From Conus ventricosus (Eukaryota > Mollusca > Gastropoda > Neogastropoda > Conidae), in the NCBI GenBank assembly GCA_018398815.1, contig CM031612.1, positions 5,745,912 through 5,809,911 on the forward strand: DNA of 64,000 nt, in the 5' to 3' direction. Shown here piece after piece: positions 1 through 12,559 of the stretch. The position numbers were made by a program, and so were the translations under genes. The first letter of the stretch is position 1, and each line of letters starts with the position of its first letter. The notes below the pieces were generated by a model that was not told the origin of the DNA, did no database searches, and saw only the letters and a program-made list of their open reading frames with translations.

Positions 1-479
1 GTTGATGATTCTGGCTGTTTCCAGTGTGTTTGAGTACATGTGCATGTGAGCATGCACGATTGCATGTATGCATTTACTTCATCTGTCAACATGTGTGTTG
101 ATGATTCTGGCTGTTTCCAGTGTGGTTTGAGTACATGTGCATGTGAGCATGCACGATGCATGTATGCATTTACTTCATCTGTCAACATGTGTGTTGATGA
201 TTCTGGGTGTTTCCAGTGTGTTTGAGTACATGTGCATGTGAGCATGCACGATTGCATGTATGCATTTACTTCATCTGTCAACATGTGTGTTGATGATTCT
301 GGCTGTTTCCAGTGTGTTTGAGTGCATGTGCATGTGAGCATGCACGATTGCATGTATGCATTTACTTCATCTGTCAACATGTGTGTTGATGATTCTGGCT
401 GTTTCCAGTGTGTTTGAGTACATGTGCATGTGAGCATGCACGATTGCATGTATGCATTTACTATCATCTGTCAGCATGT
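1..479. repeat. 96-bp minisatellite, five copies
   Basis: The same block restarts at 1, 97, 193, 289 and 385, giving an exact 96-bp period with few substitutions. Each unit contains TGTTTCCAG and several ATGCATGTATGC-like stretches. Reading frames through it are short and unrelated to known proteins. It probably lies in an intron of, or beyond, the NDRG-like gene to its right. Confidence 0.95.
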
Positions 480-794
480 TCAGTGTGGCAGAGTCTAGAC
501 TTGGTCTAAAGTTTAAAAAAAAGAGTCCTAAAATGCATTATGATTATAGATGGTATACATACTTTAGTAACTCAAAATGCATCTCCTATCATAAAAATCT
601 TGACGGTGCTTTTGTTTGTTATTGTAACATACTGTGATCGATACATGCATAGTCTTGTTATCCATGCAATTACAACAACAGTTCAACAGATTCTTTATAC
701 ACGTGCATGACATTCACATGACATATAATATGCAGTTCAAAGCGCAAAACCGCACATATCATACACACATGCATGCAAACACAAGCACGCATAT

Positions 795-852
795 ACACAC
801 ACACACACTCTCACACACACACACACCTCTCTCTCTCTCTCACACACACACA

Positions 853-903
<51 letters not shown>

Positions 904-1020
904 TCACACTCACACACACACACACACAATCACACACATACACACACACACAAACACACGCGCGCACACACGCACACACCATACACAACATACACACACA
1001 CACACACACACAACATACAC
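795..1020. repeat. (CA)n microsatellite with CT interruption
   Basis: About 225 bp of CA dinucleotides with short CT, CG and AT interruptions. The long HTHTHT frames across it are products of the repeat, not genes. Confidence 0.95.
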
Positions 1021-2751
1021 ACACATGCATCACTCAAATAAAAAGACAAAGAAAAGAACACAGAAACCAGCCAACCAAAACCTACCTGCTACCTAAGGAC
1101 TGCGGGTTACCCAGCACATCTTGTCTGTTCAAGTGAGTGAACAGGGAAAACCAATCATCACATTGCCCAGCAGGCTAACCACAGCTACACTCTTCAAAGC
1201 AAACATGCCACATCCCCCACACCTTCTTTTCATTCAAGCTTCACCTACGGTATTTACTTCGCACATCACGTAATCACTGCAGTGACGATAAGGCAAATAG
1301 CATCACAATGACGCCCACTAAAAAAAAAAAGAAGAAAAAATCCTACTAACCAAAAAAAAAAAAAAAAAAAATCAAATATCTGAACAATGGTAATTAACTA
1401 GAATTTACATGCACAGGAAGGCAGGCATCGAGGACATCATGTAATTTTCGTTACACTACCCCAAGAATATTGACTGTGAACTTCCATGCATTTAACATTC
1501 TGACGCTGCGGCTTGGTATCAATCAACAAGTTTCCATACAACGCTCATCACTGTAGCTGTCAAGACAGTTCATACAGGGATGCGAGGTGCACCTTGGTGC
1601 AAAGTTTACTGCGCAGACAGCAAAGTGCAATCTCACTGGTCAAAGCTGGCCAATCAAAATGAAGCTTACAAACCAACCATGCAAATGTACTGCATGAAAC
1701 TGCTGTCCCTTCACACTCTTATAGTGTCAACTCAATGCCAGGCAGAAGCGTCTTTATTACTATGATTATTTTTATCATGATTACTGCGAAAAAGCACACT
1801 TCCACACAGTTTTCACATCCCTGTATATAATCATCTTCATTTATACTTCAAAATGAGTTCATCATGAACGGATACAGTTTGGCACAATACACTAAAAATT
1901 CTTAAAAACTACACAGAAATAACAGTGTGCACACACTCGCACTCACACACCTCTGATGTCTGGTTTTATTCATGTTCCTCTGTTGATTAAAAAAAAAAAA
2001 AAAAAATCCTTTTTCCACAGCTAACATTCAGTTTTCTCATTTATTTTCATTCATAACACTTACATATTATATTCACTATATCTGAACAAATGTATAAAAT
2101 ACATAACAAATGTAGATGAAAGCATTTCTTTCTCTTTTGAAACAAAACACAAAGAGATCAGTTCAAAGATAAACAAAAACAAGAGTGTAGCTTTACTAAC
2201 AAATGATTCTTTTAATGGCTCAAGCATGAAATATACCAAACGTTTACTTGCGATATAACGAACGTGATGACACCAAACTAACAATCACTACACATAACCA
2301 ATGAAGAGGTGAATGACACACTGACAATTAACAACATTGGACCGACTCTTTCTCTCATTAAGACCGATTCCCTGACTTATCACAACAGAAACTAAGACAC
2401 GAGGTGAAAGCTTCCATTACAAATGACCATGCAAATGTGTCCAACTGATCAAATCAGATGATTCAATATAATGATCATCTCATTCCAGCTTGTGACCCTC
2501 CAATATGGAATGAATCCTGTTGCATTTTCGATCCTTTTCAGTTTGTTGGTGTTTTTTTTTTTCTCCCATTCCTACATGTACTTCTAATGCTTGCTTTAAG
2601 GTCAAAACTGTTTACGAATCATAATGACAGAATCCAATCTGAAGAACATGGTTTCCTTTATCAACATCAAAACAGATCGATAGTATCCTTCAAAACTAAT
2701 CTTAGCCTACTTTAGAATTTGGAATTTGCCAGGTCCAATTACAGGGGGAGT

Positions 2752-2795
<44 letters not shown>

Positions 2796-2885
2796 AGATC
2801 AATGACTGTGGAATAGACTTGTCAAAAACTCAAAATGGGTGACCTGAATCCTCTCCCCGCCCCCCCCCCCCCCCCCCCCCCCCCC
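2752..2885. repeat. Poly-G run followed by poly-C run
   Basis: An almost pure G tract of about 40 nt (2752-2794) is followed about 70 bp later by a C tract of about 25 nt (2860-2885). On one strand the two can pair as a hairpin, and the G tract alone is a strong quadruplex candidate. The exact lengths are unreliable because homopolymers are hard to sequence. Confidence 0.9.
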
Positions 2886-3238
2886 ACGCCCTATTTTGGT
2901 GTTAGAGGACATGCAGTGAACATGCAAAAATTGCTGATTTCATGGAAGGGGGGTCTTCATATGCATTATAAGTGATGCAACTACAGGAGAATGAGAGCTA
3001 ATTTACCCTCGGTAAATTTGATCAGCGCATTTACCGGTTTATTCCTACTGATCAACTCTTTCAAATAAACTCTGATCAACTCTTTCATACAAACTCCTAA
3101 AATATGCAACCCTCAGGAGGAGCTAAACATTATCAGCATGTGACTGACTAACACATCAAGTCATTCATCCTGACGGATTCACCGGTCTATCCATCCTTCA
3201 CAAGCAGTACACCGACAGTGCTGTGAGCGTGTTCATAC

Positions 3239-3358
3239 TCAGGCCTCAGATGCAGCGCCCCCTCCTCCTGCCCCGGGCGTTGACGTGGTAGACACAGAAG
3301 TGTCGCAGGATGGGCTGCATTTCACGGAAACTGAAGAACCCTTGGAAACAGGTCACAT
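3239..3358 (-). CDS. NDRG: NDRG-family protein, third coding exon seen
   Basis: NDRG proteins are alpha/beta-hydrolase-fold proteins without the catalytic triad, linked to stress and differentiation. After an acceptor ending TTGCAG the exon reads VTCFQGFFSFREMQPILRHF, then CVYHVNA, which fits the NDRG segment after LNHK (CFQ.LF..EDM..I...F.V.HVDAPG). The 2-nt start (AT) joins the 1-nt end of the exon at 3775 to make His, giving LNH-VTCFQ. After HVNA the frame is lost. One extra C in the CCC run near 3285 would restore APGQEEGA, the expected continuation. The donor at 3238 (GTATGA) is the best nearby choice but is uncertain. Confidence 0.72.
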
Positions 3359-3774
3359 CTGCAACACCATCAGTAACGTAAACACTGCAATGACACCTCA
3401 GTTTCTTTCAGTTAATTATCAACAGACTTAATTAGCATCCCCACCCATTAAAGGTGATGTGACAGACAAGGATAACCATCCCAGAAGAATGGCAAAGGGG
3501 ACACTACGCTGAAATAACGACAAAGACGAACAGTATTACATATCGCTAATTAAAAAGAAAAAAGCTGACATCATTTGAACACCACCAGGTTAATATGCAC
3601 AAGGCCTTAAAAATGATTAAAGATCACTACGTATTGTATCAATGCAATCCTACTGCATATCTTTTAATTTAAAAAAATCAGTGATTCCTTGTCACAATGG
3701 GTTTCATACACAAGGACAAAAACCAATGACTCATGATGGTGACCTGTTCAGAAACAAGACAGGAGTACACTCAC

Positions 3775-3873
3775 GATTCAGTCCAATGTCATGAAAGGTC
3801 AGATGGCAGGCTTGGTGCGGTCCCCCTGAATAGCCACGTGCATGTTACCAAGTGGGGTCTCCACATCATCCTC
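3775..3873 (-). CDS. NDRG: NDRG-family protein, second coding exon seen
   Basis: Acceptor TCTGCACAG, donor C|GTGAGTG. The exon reads EDDVETPLGNMHVAIQGDRT then KPAI, followed after one frame slip by TFHDIGLN. This is the conserved NDRG start (D-V/I-ET-x-x-G-x-x-H-V ... PAILT-F/Y-HD-I/V-GLNH). As written it hits TGA after PAI; one additional C (ATCTGACC to ATCCTGACC) restores ILTFHDIGLN and makes the exon 100 nt, ending in the phase the next exon needs. A minisatellite starts 13 bp upstream of the acceptor. Either a sequencing deletion or a decaying copy explains the slip. Confidence 0.8.
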
Positions 3874-3886
3874 CTGTGCAGAACCC

Positions 3887-4195
3887 ACATCAAGCCAGGC
3901 GTTCACATTGAATAACCATTATCTTTGAAATTCAGGGCTGGAATATCACATCAAGCCAGGCGTTCACATCGCATAACCATTATCTTTGAAATTCCATGGC
4001 TGGAATATCACATCAAGCCAGGCGTTCACATCGCATAACCATTATCTTTGAAATTCATGGCTGGAATATCACATCAAGCCAGGCGTTCACATCGCATAAC
4101 CATTATCTTTGAAATTCATGGCTGGAATATCACATCAAGCAAGGTGTTCACATCGCATAACCATTATCTTTATAATTCATGGCTGGAATTTCAGT
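3887..4195. repeat. 61-62-bp minisatellite beside an NDRG acceptor
   Basis: Five copies start at 3887, 3948, 4010, 4071 and 4132. Each contains CATCAAGCCAGGCGTTCACA and TAACCATTATCTTTGAAATT. On the gene strand the array ends 13 bp upstream of the exon that starts at 3873, so it occupies the polypyrimidine/branch region of that intron. Confidence 0.95.
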
Positions 4196-5707
4196 CTCAG
4201 CCTTTTAATTTCTCCAACACAGCCCTGATGAGGAGAGTGGGGTGGGGTGGGTAGAATCACACCCACTTTGAAAACTAAGCAAACAAGAAAAAAACAGAAA
4301 AAACAGAGAGACTACTAAAGATTACATAACAACAGAGTGCCAGAGAGAGGGAGGGGAGCTTCTAACATAGAATTTGCTTCAGGCATAGACACAAATTATA
4401 CTGAGGATGGGGTAAGGAATGTGAGAGGAAGGGGTAGGATGAACTGAGGGGGCATGTGAGTATTATAATGAATTTCATACGTCAGCTTGTCTGTACATAA
4501 TCCTTCGACTGCCTGAGCTTAATAATCATATCGACGTATCATTGATGTGAATGGCAATAACTCTGTCTGCCTGACTGAGGTGTAACTAGTTTGTGGACAG
4601 CAGCAACAGTCTAGAGATGAAACATTTGACCAGAGATGCCGCCAGCCATTCTGAATTATTTATAGGAACAACTTACAAAGTTGTGAAGGAACATTTTTTT
4701 TTTTTTCTTAAGGAACACTCATGACCTAGATTGGTTCAGCTTGCATACAATGTTTACCCGCAACAAAAATCAAATTCAGTTATTGGTACAGAGTGCAGGC
4801 AAGTTTCCCAGGATGGACAGCACCATGTGCACTTTTTATATCACTCCACCAGAATTTCTCTTCCCTTTGCTGCTTCTTAACAGCTGCAGCTTAATAGACA
4901 TCCTTAGTCGCTTAGTCAGATCAGAACCGGGTCTGCTAACTTCATGAGATAGTTTTACAAAGAATGAAGTCACGTCCTTTCCTCCGTGGGAAAATGAATC
5001 GCTGAATGGTCCACTTTCAGCAGGTTGAGTGTAAACTGGCTGCGACTGGCATTAGCTCAGCTTCATCATCTGAGCCTAGTGGTGTGAATCACTATCCCAA
5101 CCAGCGCTCGGTACACCATGTGTGCTGGAAAACTACCCAGCACTGACCACATGAAAGAAGCCAATGACCCTACCCAGCCAAAAATGAACTGGCTGGACCT
5201 ATTTTGACGTTGGCGTAATACAAGAACAGCGACCAATAGCAACAAAACACAACAACATCGGGACTGCTGGCATCTCTGCTTGACTCTGTGGGAAACAAGT
5301 GGAGCAAGAATTTTTCCACGCTCTAAAATTAATATATGTTCAGACCTGCTAATGTCTGCTCAAGCATAGAAGCATTCCCATTCACACATCCGTGCGCACA
5401 TGCATGAATATATACAGAGACACGTACATTCACACGCATGTGCACGCACGCGGGCACACACACACCCACACCCACACAATCACACCATAGCTAAAGAAAA
5501 ATACAAGCGCATTGTTTCTTCAATATACTTCCTATCTATTTTCCATGTCTGTTTTGCTGTCATCTGTGGACTTTACCCATCATAATTACTTCACACCCAA
5601 GCTCTGTAAATGATTTTTAATGCTGTATTTCATTTTCTTTTAAGTCAGCATGGCATCAACGCTCAAAAACAAAAAAGAGATGTGGGGGAAAAAAAGGCAT
5701 TGAAAAC
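4196..5707. other. NDRG intron, no further feature
   Basis: Unique-looking AT-rich sequence between the first two recognised NDRG exons. A short CA-rich patch occurs at 5390-5475. I found no exon. Confidence 0.5.
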
Positions 5708-5808
5708 CTGTAGGACAGCAGCAGCATCACTGGCAAAAGATCGGGGCATCGGTCTGTGGCCTCAATGCTCAGCAGCTCAATGTCAGTCAACTTCTCCATT
5801 GTACGATT
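5708..5808 (-). CDS. NDRG: NDRG-family protein, probable first coding exon
   Basis: After an acceptor TTTCTTCAG, an ATG at 5799-5797 begins MEKLTDIELLSIEATD, which resembles NDRG N-termini (M-x-x-L-x-D-V/I-x-L ... followed by an acidic linker). The 3' end in another frame reads SFASDAAAVLQ and is followed by donor GTTTTC; it joins in phase 0 to EDDVETP. Coding length is 92 nt where 93 is required, so one base is missing, most simply in the CCCC run near 5750. Identity rests on position and weak N-terminal similarity, so it is less certain than the two exons downstream. Confidence 0.55.
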
Positions 5809-7297
5809 CTGAAGAAACAGCAAAACACTGTCGTTTCATTTATAATGAAAGGCACTCATTCAAGACAATATCTTGGGATATTTCTACTTCATTTCTTTCG
5901 CCACTGACCTTTGTAACTTTTTACAGTGAAACAAAATACTTCTGATTTCAAACAATACGGCATCCTTCACCAAAGCATGTGTCACATACTACTTTGTATT
6001 TTTCACTTGTGCTCTGTAACATCTTTAACCTTGGTCAGTTCTTCTCCAGCTGCATCTTTAAACACCTTAGACAAAGGCAGCTGGTTATGGATTGTTACAG
6101 AAAGTATACAATGGATTGTCAGTGCAGATGTTCATCAATCTACTTTTCCACAATACTCAAAACCAACACAAAACCAACCGAACAAAACAGCTATAAAGTA
6201 GCTTCTTTACCTTGAAACTAACCTTTCCTTACACTTTTCTATATAACAAGCAAAATGAAAACTAGAATAAATCACAACAAGATCCAAATTAAATTTTGAG
6301 CATGGAAATCAACTGATTGTCAAACACAATAAACAGATAACCATACGGAAAAGACACCACAGTGCTCGAAACAAGCAGTGTACACACAATGATCAAAAGA
6401 GAGGATTTATAACACAAAGTTCATGGCAGTTTAAAACAAAACACATGTAAAGATTGCTGCACCAGTGCTTGGAGTCAGATCTCCACACAGGAAATGATGA
6501 CAGCACAACAAAACTGACACAAACTGGCTTTGTATGGAATCTGGCGAAGCGACTGACGCTAAGCACATTAAATGAAGACTGCTGTGAGCATTTAGATTAC
6601 ATTTTGCAATGTAACATACAATGAAGTCATGCATTTACATCAATAAGTCCAAAAAAGGAAATAAATGGGCGATCAATGCATGTGCTTAATAAAATCATAA
6701 AATAACTACATACTCAACACTGGTATCTGGCTAAAGGAGGTTGAAACAAAGTGCTCAATGAAATTTTGAAATAGACCGCATACTGGGATCTGCCTAACTA
6801 TGTATATGCAAAGTATGCAAACAAATAAATATGCAAATCAAAGACATAACATCTATTCTAATAAACAAACAAAAATTTATAATGAAAATGTGAGAGAGAG
6901 AATATTTTCCTACCCTCTAAAAAGGGCTTACCTACAGGTCAAAAGCCCTAAAAAGGTTTCTTAATCTATATAACACTTTTTTGTAAACTCATTTTGTTTT
7001 CATATTCATCTCACTAAAGTTTTTATCATAAAAAAATATTCTTAAAATAATGTAGACCTTTCTAAATACTTGATTGAAGACAATAAAAATCAACATTTCA
7101 CAAGTATGTTTCTACAAAAGTCTATTTTTCTTATGTAACAAAAAAGTCAAAAAGTCCATCCAGTTTCACTTAGAATCAAGGGGGTTTCCGGTCAAAACGC
7201 CATAACATAAACTCTGCATTCTTTCTGAAAATGATAATGTTCTTAAGAATGCATTTGAAAACTTCATACATCCATTTGGAAGTTGTAAGCATACATA
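5809..7297. other. Non-coding AT-rich stretch
   Basis: No exon, RNA gene or transposon was recognised. It is probably 5' intron or upstream sequence of the NDRG-like gene. Confidence 0.4.
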
Positions 7298-7340
7298 GTG
7301 TGTGTGTGTGTGTGTGTGTGGTGTGTGTGTGTGTGTGTGT

Positions 7341-7374
<34 letters not shown>

Positions 7375-7405
7375 TGAGTGAGTGAGTGAGTGAGTGAGTA
7401 GGCGA

Positions 7406-7438
<33 letters not shown>

Positions 7439-7668
7439 TGTGTGTGTGTGTGTGTGCAAATTTCTTCCTTCCCCCACCCACCCCCCTTTTTTTTTAAATC
7501 TAGAGCTGTTCAACTAGACCAATAGATCAGCTTCTTCCATATTGAAACTTCCACTAGCCTGTGCACTTATGAATATATGCATGAACGCATGTGGTTTAAT
7601 GTGTGTATGTGTGGGGTGTGTGTGTGAGTGCATGCGTGCATGCGTGTAATATCTCTATGTGTGCATAA

Positions 7669-7723
<55 letters not shown>

Positions 7724-8893
7724 ATGGTGTGTGTGTGTGTGTGTGTGTGCGCGCGAGCCTATTTGAATGCAAGTGGCATGTGTTTATTGTACTATGTGTT
7801 TTTAACACATAGAAAAGAGAGAGACGAAAGAGAAACAGACAGAGGGCAGAAGGAAAAAGAGGGGAAAACAAGATACGGTGTAGAGGGAATGAGAGACATG
7901 GAGTGAAAAACAAGGATGAGGCTACTAGCCAAGTTTCATCTGTAATAATTTTATCAGGTTTTAATGAGTTGAAAATGTCCAATTTTTGAAGTAAATCTTT
8001 CAGAAAGTATTTTTCTTCCACTTGAAATTTGTCTATTTTAATTTGATTAAATGTCGGTACAACTTGTACGTCAATGCAACTTAATCTTAATCTAAATGTA
8101 ATCTGGTTATGTAAGACAGAGAGAGAAAGGAAGAGAATGTGTGTGTGTGGGGGGTGGGTGGGTGAACATACTCATGCTCGCATGTGGGGTGTGTGTGTGT
8201 GTGTGTGGTGTGTGTTGTGTGTGTGTGTGTGAATATGTATGTGTGTGTGTGTGAATATGAGAAAGAGAATGATATGAGAGTGTGTGTGTGTTGTTGTGTG
8301 TGTGTGTGTGTGTGTGTGTGTACGTGTGCATGCGTGCGTTTATGTGTGTGTGTGTGCATGTGTGTCTGCATGTGTGTGGTGAGCACATGCATCTGGGGTT
8401 CAGCTGTATGTTTTGCGAGCATGATTGTAAATGTTTGTGCATGTGGGGTAGAGGCAAGGAAAGTATGGAACACAGGGCTAAAGCATAAAGCTCTAGCATT
8501 CATTAAGTACTATAACAGCATCAGAGTCATCATCGCTATCACCAACACATAAGCATACACACAAGGTATGCCTGTTGACATTCAACTTATCACAAAATAT
8601 TCTAGCACATGACATGCTCTTTAAATGGATCATTATGGCAAAAAGAATAACTTTTTTCTTAAAGTTCATGCGCATACAGCTACCAGGATAATGAATTTTA
8701 AAAAATCACAGCAAAAAAAAAAACACCCCACATTTTAAAACAACTACTCACAGAAAGATCAATAATTTGACATAAGACACACAACATGTGAAACTGCGCA
8801 TATGTATGGATAGAAGTATGTACAATCGTGAAAAATGTGTGGTGTGTGTGTGTGTGTGTGTGTGTGTGAGTGTGAGTGTGTGTGTGTGTGCAT
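7298..8893. repeat. Cluster of (TG)n microsatellites
   Basis: TG tracts lie at about 7298-7458 (with a GTGA block), 7674-7750, 8124-8370 and 8841-8892, separated by ordinary sequence. The many H/T-rich or C/V-rich frames on both strands come from these repeats. Confidence 0.95.
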
Positions 8894-8984
8894 GCATGTG
8901 TATATGTGCTGGGGGGCGACTGTATACGTCTTTAGATGGGAAGGATGATGGCAGTGATTTGAGGTCAATAACAAGTATCTTTCA

Positions 8985-9338
8985 AATGTCAGTGATAGCA
9001 CACTGCCAAAAAACGTTGACAAAACGAATCACAAGACAAAACATGATGTGTTTCGACCGCTTAGGTCTTCTTTAGGCAAGATACAAAACACTCAAGACAA
9101 CGAAAATGAACGAGTGATGATCACTTCTCTTCATCCATTTCAGCACAAGATAGGCACTGAATCATTCAACACCTATCTTGAGCTGAAGTGGATGAAGATA
9201 AGTGAGTGCTTGTTCATTTTCGTTGTCATGAGTGTTTTGTATCTTGCTTAGAAAGAAGACCTAAGAGGTCAAACGTGTCGTGTTTTGTCTTGTGATTCGT
9301 TGGTCTACGTTCTTTGGCAGTGTGCTATCACTAACATT
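8985..9338. mobile_element. 354-bp foldback (near-perfect palindrome)
   Basis: The left arm starts AGTGATAGCACACTGCCAAA at 8991 and the right arm ends with its reverse complement at 9332. The arms stay complementary, with scattered mismatches, to a loop of about 20 nt around 9160. It contains no protein frame of its own. Size and structure fit a foldback-type MITE. I could not identify a clear target duplication outside the palindrome. Confidence 0.85.
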
Positions 9339-11160
9339 AAAAATTTGTTCAGATTTCCGCATGCAGTCGCCTCAGTTGCAACTACAATAACAAGTAGACG
9401 ATAGCGAGCGCATGCAATTCTTTTCCCTAGTATGTGCTGAATGTGTTAAAAAGGATTTCATTTCAACTACGCAGTGTTAAATGTAATCATTCGATCTGAA
9501 ACATGAAGTTAAAATATCAAGAGGTGTACTTTACCATTACAGTAGAACTGAGTGTACGCATCAGACATGGCACAAGACAGACATGCTAAAATGCACAAAA
9601 ACAGTTTAGACCAGAATCAAAGTCAAAACACAAATGGGAAATGCTGCACACAGGAAAGGAAAAAAATTATCGAAATGAGCACTTCTGCACATCCAATGTA
9701 TGCAATGTGCACCCGTCGGGGCATGCTTAAAGGCACAAAACTGATTTGACCGGAATGAGGGGTCCAACACAATTGCTAGCTGCTGCACAAAGAAAAGAAG
9801 AAGTATCCAAAAAATTTGGGACTCCTGCATATCAACTACATGTCCGCTAGCAATTAAAGCAGTTGATTCAAACCACAAAACTGTCTCTTTTTGTTTTTTT
9901 TTTCGGTCTTCTCCTCTTTCAGTGTATGCATTCAGGTTATACTAACTGTGCCGAACCCTTCATTTTGCAAGGAACCCTTCGTCATCTTTTTTCTTTCTTT
10001 TTCTTTTTTTTTTTCCCTTTTTTTTTTTTTTTTTTTCCCAAGAGTCTTCGTTAGATATAAAGCAAGTGCAGAGTAGTAAGAGAAACTGGTTGCTCACTAT
10101 TGCAACATGCAATGGATGGTATTATGTGATGAAACACCTTTGAAAGCACTGAACTCACAATATACCCAACAGCTTGTTTCTGATCTGCCGTTTCCTGTGT
10201 AGTAAGTGCATTGAAACAAAGTATGTTAGAAGATGAAAACATAGGTGCCATTCAGGACACCTGCAAGCTTTACCCACAAATAACACAAGCAAACTTCTTT
10301 GCACATTACACAACTATATGTTAAGCATGTTCTGTTGTTTTAGACAGAATGTGTTGAATTCAAATAAATGTTTTAAAAAAACAGCTGCATTGTTTTAAAA
10401 TAGAATGTGTTTGATTCAAATAGACAACTTTTTCTTTTTTTTCGAGAATTTTACACAATTCAAATCAAAAACTCAATCATTCATATAACATTTCTTAATA
10501 ATCTTTTAAACATCTGTCTAACCGAACCTGAAAATGGTTTTTTTGTCTACAATTTAACAATGCATAGGAAAAACTAAAAAAAAGAAACAATCTTTCTAAA
10601 TTCTACCTCTTCTTATTCTCCAGACAGTCTTTCCATGCACTGTTTCTGATCCAGCCACCAACCCCACCCCATTTAGCTCCTTAACTCTGTCGTTGTAGCT
10701 CTACCCAAACCAAATCACTACTAAAGCATAATGAACGAAACAAAGTCAAATTATTACTAAATCCAATATAGAAAGTAAACAGAATCAAAGCGGTGCATGC
10801 TAACCTCCGGATGATTTGCGGTCAAAAGACGTTCAGTCTCCATTGTTAACCGAACTGTGCATCAAAAACACTAAAATGCTGCACAAACAAATCATAACAA
10901 ACAAAACAAAATTAAAAATTGGAATGGCAAGTGACACACATACAGTAAGATCATAAATGAAATGACAAAAGGCAACCAAACATAAACGAAAATTTAATAT
11001 TGTAGTGACTACACTATTTTTGACAAATACCACAACATCAACATAAAAAATTGAATGTTTTATTATTCAAAACAAACAAACAAACAAAACTGCATGCCAT
11101 GCATTCAATACTTAAAAAAAAAAGTATTTCTAATGAAGGCTCAAGAATCAATATACTTGT
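9339..11160. other. Non-coding stretch
   Basis: AT-rich sequence with T-runs at about 10009-10036. Nothing recognisable on either strand. Confidence 0.4.
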
Positions 11161-11163
11161 AAA

Positions 11164-11228
<65 letters not shown>

Positions 11229-11345
11229 GTGAGTGTGTATAAGTGAGTGTGCATGTGAGTGAGTGAGTGAGTGAGCGAGTGTGTGTGTGTGTGTGTCTGA
11301 ATGTGTGTCTGTGAGTGTGTGTGTCTGTGCCTGTATGTGTGTCTG
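11164..11345. repeat. (TG)n(GA)n compound microsatellite
   Basis: A TG tract passes into about 20 GA units and then GTGAGTGA-type repeats. A second CT tract occurs at 11517-11542, and TG plus ATG repeats occur at 11639-11690. Confidence 0.95.
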
Positions 11346-12559
11346 TGAGTGTGAGGGTCAGAGAAATATTACCTATGTACAATACTACCTGGGAAGATGA
11401 AAAGCATCCACCTCCCCTGTTCATGTCTGATATAATGGTCAATTTCCAGTATCTATAGACAAACTTAAAATCTATGAATTTCATACTAACTAGAGTCATT
11501 CAAAGGGTTTTTTGCTCTCTCTTCTCTCTCTCTCTCTCTCTCTTCATATTTGCACTGCACATAAAAAAAACTTAAACCAAATCTTACTCAATTAATTCTT
11601 GCAGATAACAACACTGTGTGGACTTTGTTACGGCAATGTGTGTGTGTGTGCGTGTGTGTGTGTGGTGTGTGTGATGATGATGATGATGATCTTGTAACAA
11701 TTAACATGCAATGATAGATATACGCGGGTATACTGTTTAGTGTCTGCGACACACAATTTTCTTCTGAAATGCCTTTTCAATTTTTGTTTCTATCATGAAC
11801 TTGGGGGGAAAACGTTTGCAGACAACACCACACGTAAACGTGAAGCACTTACGGTCCCAAATTCAGTTATCAGACACTCTGTAAAATCCTTGATAGTATA
11901 TCTTTGGCGGTCAGTTTTACTATTCACTTCACAAAATAACATTCTGTTACATCTAAACGTCACTCGAATTTTCAGTTAATTATAAGTATTGAGTATGTAA
12001 GTAATGAACTCGTTTTCTTGGGTTTGTCTTTGGGAGTGAGTAATAATAATGAACTGTAATACATTACCCAGCACAAGATTCCTTTATACAGCTTTTCTCG
12101 TCTTAATGGTTTGATCGCAGACATACATGTAACACCACTGCACCTTTTGTAATATCTTCGACGCAATGCACAAATAACCAACGACTAAATAAGTCAAAGA
12201 AAGTAAATTCGCCGTTTTACCTTATTTGACCTACAGACGTCCACCACGAATTTGACACACGTATGAAATACACCATTGGCTAAAGTTTAAATTTAATTCA
12301 ACCAATCAGCTGTTTAAAAACAAACGACCTCTTTGCTTTAAGAAAACAAGTTTGGGGTTTTCGGAAGCAAAACGAATTTCGGGTTTTATTATGATTCAGA
12401 ATATTCTATGTACAACTTGGCACGACACGTCCTTATATTCCATTCTTAGTTTTACATCTGCTCACAACTTCAAGCCTTTTCTTTCTTTTCTTTCTGTCTT
12501 TCTTTTCCCATTTTTGTTGACCATGAGGGCCTGCTGCTTAAATTAGAACACATCGGCAT

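Larger units (their letters stand above)
480..3238. other. Non-coding stretch left of the NDRG exons
   Basis: I see no exon here on either strand. The stretch holds a CA microsatellite, several A-runs (about 1320-1370 and 1989-2007) and the poly-G/poly-C pair described separately. The remaining exons of the NDRG-like gene should lie in this direction, but no match to the conserved segment that follows the 3239-3358 exon was found, so they are probably outside the window. Confidence 0.6.

Noticed and set aside
634..1096. Long H/T-rich open frames (also at 7166-8500, 11038-11499, 50240-50382)
   Set aside because: They are translations of CA/TG microsatellites on one strand or the other, with C/V-rich mirror frames, and have no exon signals.
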